Shown here piece by piece: positions 59,182 to 64,000 of a stretch of 64,000 nt of DNA. Within the stretch, counting starts at the first letter, position 1, and the number at the start of each line of letters is the position of its first letter. A program made the position numbers and the translations under genes. The stretch lies in contig OX359265.1 in the NCBI GenBank assembly GCA_947179155.2, positions 258,001 through 322,000 on the forward strand, in the 5' to 3' direction. The notes beneath the pieces were generated by a model, which had not been told where the DNA came from, did no database searches, and saw only the letters and a program-made list of their open reading frames with translations. The stretch is from Hedera helix (Eukaryota; Streptophyta; Magnoliopsida; Apiales; Araliaceae).

Positions 59182-60678
59182 TGTTGAACATTGAATGATT
59201 GAATTTGATGATTAGAAATAATGTACAAGGGCTGTATTAGATAAGATCAAAGCTGTTAGGTTGATCTATTATTAATTGTATAAAAGTCTTGTGTGTTGTA
59301 CTAAGACTTAGATAGATCAAAACTGTTAGGTTGATCTGTTGATGTAATAAAGTCGTAGAAAGAACTCTACGATTTGTGTCAAGGAAACTCTACGATTCGA
59401 ACAGTCTCTACGATTAAGGCAACCAATCGTAGAATGGACTCTACGACTGTGCTTCCGAAAACTCTACGATCAAGGCAACCAATCGTAGAATGGACTCTAC
59501 GATCAACATTCTAACAGTTGAGTAAACTCTACGATGATCAGTAAGAGATGATCCTTTACAGATCAATCACGTAAGCAAGGGTATTCGTAGAGTTGATCAT
59601 ATAAGATCGTTGAGCAAAAAGGCAGGAGACATCACGTTTCTCAGATCAGGAGCCATTCTATTCAAGTATTTAATCTTCATCAAAGTAACTAAAAAGGAAG
59701 CTTCTGCAAATCGATCAAGTCAGAAAAGTCAGGAGTCTGACCCAAGCGCACTATGGAACAGAAAGAAGACTTTCAAGACAGAAAAGTCAGAGGACTGTGT
59801 CCTATCAGACCTATAGTTTGGGAAGACCAAACGACTCTATAAAAGTTAGTGGGAACCTATGTCTGACATCTCTGTCACAGAGGAAAAAGGAAAGCAACCT
59901 TGCATGGACTAACAGGTCAGATCAAATAATGTCTCATCAGAGATTTAATGAGCTTTATTAATACAATATTCTGCAGCTCTCCTCTGTAAGGTAACGGGAA
60001 GAAATACACGTTCAAACAGATGATCCAACGGGAAGAAATCTGAAGCCCCTCTTAAATACGAAGATCAGCAGAAGAAAAGAGAAGGCACTGCACAAAGAAA
60101 GAAAAACGCAAGAAGTGAAAAAGATTGAACTGATAAGAAAGCCTGCATTGCTACTAAGCCCTTCAAACATTCAAGCTGATAAGCAACTTAGTAGCACATC
60201 CAAATATACATCAATCCAGAAGAGTTCTCTGTGAACTGATATAAGCAAGTCGATTAGACTTTGAGAGTTCTTTGTGAACTAGTGTAAGCAAGTCTGTTAG
60301 ACTTGTGAAGTTCTTTGTGAACTAAAATTCCAAGACTGTGGGTCTTGAAGGAATCTTAGTGATTCAGCTATTGTAAAAGTATCCTTAGTGGATTTGCTGC
60401 TAAGAAAGCAGAACAGTGGAGTAGGAGTATTGTGTGCTCTGAACCACTTAAAACTCAGAGTCTCTTTCTTGGTGTCTTTCATTTGCTATATCTGTCATAT
60501 AATTGTTTGTTGATTTATTAATTTAACATTTCAAGAAAAGATTAACTAAATCTTATTCCGCTGTGTTAAACTTCTGGTTAAGAATTAATCAAGTAAGATA
60601 ATTTTAAAGAGAAGAAATTTTAAAAGAATCTATTCAACCCCCCCTTCTAGATTACTATCGTGTCATTGGGAACTAACA
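59182..60678 (+). repeat. 5' LTR of the copia element, 1497 bp
   Basis: TGTTGAACA... to ...AACTAACA, directly followed by AT and the primer-binding site. It contains the CTCTACGAT array. Positions 60240-60310 carry short AAGTC(G/T)(G/A)TTAGACTT-type internal repeats. Confidence 0.88.
59350..59605. repeat. CTCTACGAT array 3, on both strands
   Basis: About twelve CTCTACGA or TCGTAGA(G) occurrences, including a two-copy unit TACGAT(T/C)AAGGCAACCA then ATCGTAGAATGGACTCTACGA. Direct and inverted copies alternate, so hairpins are possible. Confidence 0.9.
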
Positions 60679-60680
60679 AT

Positions 60681-60692
60681 TGGTATCAGAGC
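60681..60692 (+). other. Primer-binding site (tRNA-iMet type)
   Basis: TGGTATCAGAGC lies 2 nt after the LTR end and continues AGGTTCTCAC. Confidence 0.9.
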
Positions 60693-60733
60693 AGGTTCTC
60701 ACATCTAAAGCCTTACAAGCTTGAGTAGATCAA

Positions 60734-62062
60734 ATGGCACTCAACAAGAATGGATCGGAACTCGGTGGAGGTAACCGACCACCTATGTGTAATAAAGAAA
60801 AATTTGCTAACTGAAAAGTTCGTATGCAGGCTTACATGGATGCTATAGATGATGAACTGTTCGAGACAGTGATGAATGGGCCATTTATACCAATGAAACT
60901 TGCACTATCAACTGAAGATCCAAGCAAGCTAGTAGCAAAGAAAAGAGATGAATGGACGGACAATGAAAAGAAGGATTTTCAAAGAGACAAAAGGGCTAAG
61001 AACATCTTGTTTCAATCTTTGGATGATGATCTATTTGAGAACGTTGTCAACTGCAAGACAGCTCAAGAAGTATGGCAAACTCTGTTGATCATGCATGAAG
61101 GAACAGAAGAAGTCAGAGAAAATAAGCAATCACTGCTTGTTCAACAGTATGAGATGTTCACTCACATCTCTGGTGAAAACATTACAACCACCTACGAGAG
61201 ATTTAACTTGCTACTAAACTCTCTCAGATCTTATGGAAAAATCTATCCAAATAGAGATCTTATCATTAAATTCATGAGATCTCTGCCAAGCAAATGGGAT
61301 GCCAAAACCACAGCCATCCGAGAGTCAAAGAACTTGCACGAGATGACTGTACAACAGTTATATGGAAATCTTCTCACCTATGAGCTGGAGCTAAATCAAA
61401 GAGCAGAAAATCTATCTGGTGAAAGAAAGAAGGAGAAAAACATTGCTCTTAAAGCCTCAACCTCAACCTCAACTCACAGAAGCAATCACAAGGATATCTC
61501 TGACTCTGACAAAGATGAATCAAATGATGATGAAGGAGCTGCCATGCTAGTCAGACATTTTAAAAGATTCATCAACAGAAATAGATCTCAGAAGTTCAGA
61601 AGCAACAGCAGCAAAGAACAAGCAAATGACCTTTGCTATAATTGCAAGAAGCCAGGTCATTTCATTGCTAAATGTCCAAAACCATTGAGAGAAGAGGCGA
61701 AGAGGGAAAAATCAAAAGCAAATCCAAAAAGAGAATTCAAAAGCTTTCACAAACAAAAGAAGAAGGACAAAAGCTTCATAGCTGAAGGCTCCTGGAGTGA
61801 CTCAGAAGAAGAACTAAACTCTGAGTCAAGCGATGATGAAGAGCCACAGAAGGCCAATCTGTGCTTAATGGCAAATGAAGAAGGAAGCAGCAAAAAGGAA
61901 TTCATCATAGATGAGGTATTTGATTTCTATTCTCCTGATTTAAGCATTGATGATCTTAGAGAAGGCATGCATGACTTAATGACAGAATTGCACAAATATA
62001 TAAAATTGTTTAGAAGGTTATCTAAAGATTACTCTCATCTAAAAGAGGATAAAAAAAATTAA
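60734..62062 (+). pseudogene. Copia gag with one stop and a 3' frameshift
   Basis: Gag packages the element RNA in virus-like particles. The frame from ATG 60734 (MALNKNGSELGG) runs through a TGA at 60812-60814, where the family has a conserved Trp (F-A-N-W-K), and continues unbroken to 62062. It contains the UBN2/retrotrans_gag core (AYMDAIDDELFETV, KRAKNILFQSLDDDLFENV, EVWQTLLIMHEGTEEV, RSLPSKWDAK) and a CCHC zinc knuckle, CYNCKKPGHFIAKC, at about 61630-61674. The tail is highly acidic/basic. The frame is lost at an A-run near 62053-62060, apparently by one missing A. Confidence 0.88.
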
Positions 62063-62064
62063 GC

Positions 62065-62769
62065 ATGGAATTAGAAGCCTCAGTTCGAACTGCACAACTT
62101 TACTCTAATCTTGAAACTGAGAATAAAAGACTAAAAGAGATAAATGAGTTGAGCACATATAAAGAATCCTCACTAGTCTCCAAGATTCAGGAACTAGAAA
62201 ATACTATTTCTATGTGGAACAAGTCTAGTTTGTCTATGGACACTCTGATCTCAAGTCAAAGAGATGTGACTGATAGATCAGGATTGGGATTTGAGAATTT
62301 ATTCTCAGAACCCAATATGGAGAAGTCAAAGGAAATAAATGAAGGCAAATCCTTTAATTTTAATAAAGGAATTGTGTTCATCAAATCCTCAGATTCTACC
62401 ACCTATCCACATTCTGCTAAACCTACAATCAGTTTTAACAAAAATCACACAGGTCTTGGATTCAGAAAATTGAAAAATAAGTCAAGCAAAACTCACTCTA
62501 CGAATCATGAGAATCGTAGAGTTGTATGGAAGCAGAATGTAGATCAGCAAAAGACTATGAGAAATCATAATCCATACAAGTCCTGGACGAACAAAAAGTC
62601 ACAAATACACACATATCATTATCAATATCACATTAATCATAGGCACCCTCATAAAAATGATAAATATTTGTTAAGATATCATAGAAGGCAAGGATCTAAA
62701 ATCAAACAGATTTGGGTCCCAAAAGGTACTAACAAAGCAGGACCCAAACAGATATGGGTACCAAAATGA
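62065..62769 (+). pseudogene. Copia gag-pol linker region (shifted frame)
   Basis: This continues the previous frame after a one-base shift: ELEASVRTAQLYSNLETENK, a coiled coil, a long polar spacer, then repeated KQIWVPK units that precede the protease in this lineage. It holds an inverted CTCTACGA...TCGTAGAG pair at 62498-62521 in coding sequence. It ends at TGA 62767-62769 in an A-run, suggesting another one-base loss. Confidence 0.75.
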
Positions 62770-64000
62770 AGATTGATTTATTATGCAGGTAAAAAGATCC
62801 ATCTGGTATCTTGACAGTGGATGCTCATGACACATGACAGGAGATAAGGCTCTTCTATCAGAGTTTAAAGAAAAAAATGGACCTACTGTTATTTTTGGAG
62901 ACAACAACTCAGGGAAAACCAGGGGTTATGGCTCAACTGGGAATGGTGAAATATCTTTCAGTAAAGTAGCATATGTTGAGGGACTAAAGCACAACTTGCT
63001 AAGTATAAGTCAACTCTGTGACAAAGGACATCAAGTCACCTTCCTCAACAACCAATGTCAAGTTAGAGACTTGAAAACTAATTCTCTAAAGCTAGAAGGA
63101 GTTCGAGAAGGAAATGTCTATGTGGTTAATCTTGCTAAATTAAGTTCAGAACAAACTGTCTGTTTTCTTGCTAAAGCCTCTGAAGATATGTGTTGGCTCT
63201 GGCATAGGAGGTTATCACATCTTAACTTCAAAAGCATTTCAAAGCTTGCCTCCAAAGATCTAGTTAAAGGATTGCCAAAGTTAAACTTCATTAAAGAAAA
63301 GCCCTGCAAAGCTTGTCAGTTTGGAAAGCAAACAAAGACGTCATTCCAAAGCAAATCAGCAAACTCAAATGATAGAGCACTTCAACTACTTCACATGGAT
63401 TTATTCGGTCCAGTATCTACGATCAGCCTCGAAGGAAAGAAATATTCTCTAGTTGTAGTTGATGACTACACCAGATATACATGGGTATTCTTTCTTAGCT
63501 CTAAAGATGAAACCATTTCACATCTCATCAAGCTCTTCAGACTGATCATGAATGAAAAGGGAGAAAAGATAAAGGCCATCAGAAGTGATCATGGACGAGA
63601 ATTTGATTTCTCAGAAATGGACTTGTTTTGTGAAGAAAATGGAATAAATCACAACTTCTTAGCCCCAAGAACGCCTCAGCAAAATGGAGTAGCAGAAAGA
63701 AAGAATAGAACTCTTATTGAAGCAGGAAGAACCCTCTTAGCAGCAGCTTCTATCCCTGAATATTTCTGGGCTGAAGCCATCAGTACTGCCTGTTATACTC
63801 AAAACAGGTCACTCATACACTCAACATTGAAGAAAACTCCGTACGAATTATGGAAAGGAAGAAAGCCAAATATAAGTTATTTTCATGCCTTTGGTTGCCT
63901 GTGTTACATACTCAATAATGGCAAGAAGCATCTAACCAAATTCCAGCCAAAATCAGATGAAGGAATCTTTCTTGGTTATGCAACAGATAGCAGAGCATTT
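62770..64000 (+). pseudogene. Copia protease-integrase, stop in the active-site loop, truncated by window edge
   Basis: The frame reads WYLDSGCS, a TGA at 62828-62830, then HMTGDKALLSEF. The aspartic protease triad DSG is intact but the conserved Arg codon after it is now a stop. The frame is then open to 64000. The integrase zinc finger (H-x3-H in WHRRLSHLNF, CKACQFGK) is at about 63190-63330. The catalytic D-D-E is present: Asp in HMDLFGP (63398), Asp in RSDHGREF (63587) and Glu in GVAERKN (63695), with 35 residues between the last two. Reverse transcriptase and RNase H would lie beyond the window. Confidence 0.88.

Larger units (their letters stand above)
59182..64000 (+). mobile_element. 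Ty1/copia retrotransposon (SIRE/Maximus-like), 3' part outside window
   Basis: The order is a 5' LTR 59182-60678, PBS at 60681, gag, protease and integrase, the copia order. The gag length and the charged spacer before the protease recall the SIRE/Maximus lineage (inference). It inserted into LTR C. Stops and frameshifts in gag and pol make this copy defective. Confidence 0.88.

Overview
This is plant nuclear DNA from a eudicot. It is AT-rich, its genes have GT-AG introns, and its proteins are plant-typical: a group I bZIP, a P-class pentatricopeptide protein, remnants of the plastid pore OEP24, and a GT14/DUF266 fragment. An asterid is possible, because a MITE here resembles ones I associate with that clade, but I would not insist on it.

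Layout. Positions 1-8078 are a three-deep nest of LTR elements: a 3.59-kb solo LTR sits in another LTR, which sits in the 5' LTR of a decayed gypsy-like element. Positions 9070-10105 hold a broken OEP24 copy. Three genes whose exon phases close perfectly follow, all on the minus strand: a bZIP18-like transcription factor (10800-13728, four exons), a small plant-specific protein (15865-18283, two exons, with a MITE in its intron) and a TBC-domain RabGAP (21497-27832, five exons). Between the last two lie gene debris and a 126-bp in-frame tandem duplication. At 29035-29397 an RNase H-like reading frame is cut by an 11-kb nested retroelement (29398-40420) and resumes at 40421. An intact single-exon PPR gene follows (40917-44102).

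From 47.7 kb to the end the window is again mobile or repeated DNA: a non-autonomous LTR element (47672-53199) carrying another LTR, a GT14 first exon ended by a stop at its splice junction, a hAT-like terminus, a 330-bp satellite, a 1.1-kb trinucleotide array, another LTR, and a Ty1/copia element running off the right edge with stops and frameshifts in gag and pol.

The most unusual signal is in the big LTRs (197-3786, 30687-35116, 48406 onward, 57378 onward, and the LTR of the 29398 element). All begin TGTGAC on the plus strand and read on the minus strand. Despite strong divergence they share a common plan: a TATA-like box, about 200-350 nt of leader ending AAG|GT, a predicted intron of 2.2-2.6 kb (longer in the 29398 element because of nesting), a conserved block reading GAATGAGC...GCTCAGCAAGT on the plus strand, a TTTCAG acceptor and, in four of five, a short Lys/Gly-rich reading frame. 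The predicted introns of two (and the truncated third) hold tandem AT-rich hairpins, and three hold GC-rich palindrome clusters. Separately, a CTCTACGAT motif is arrayed in both the gypsy-type LTR and the unrelated copia LTR. These points are visible in the sequence; the functions suggested are inference.
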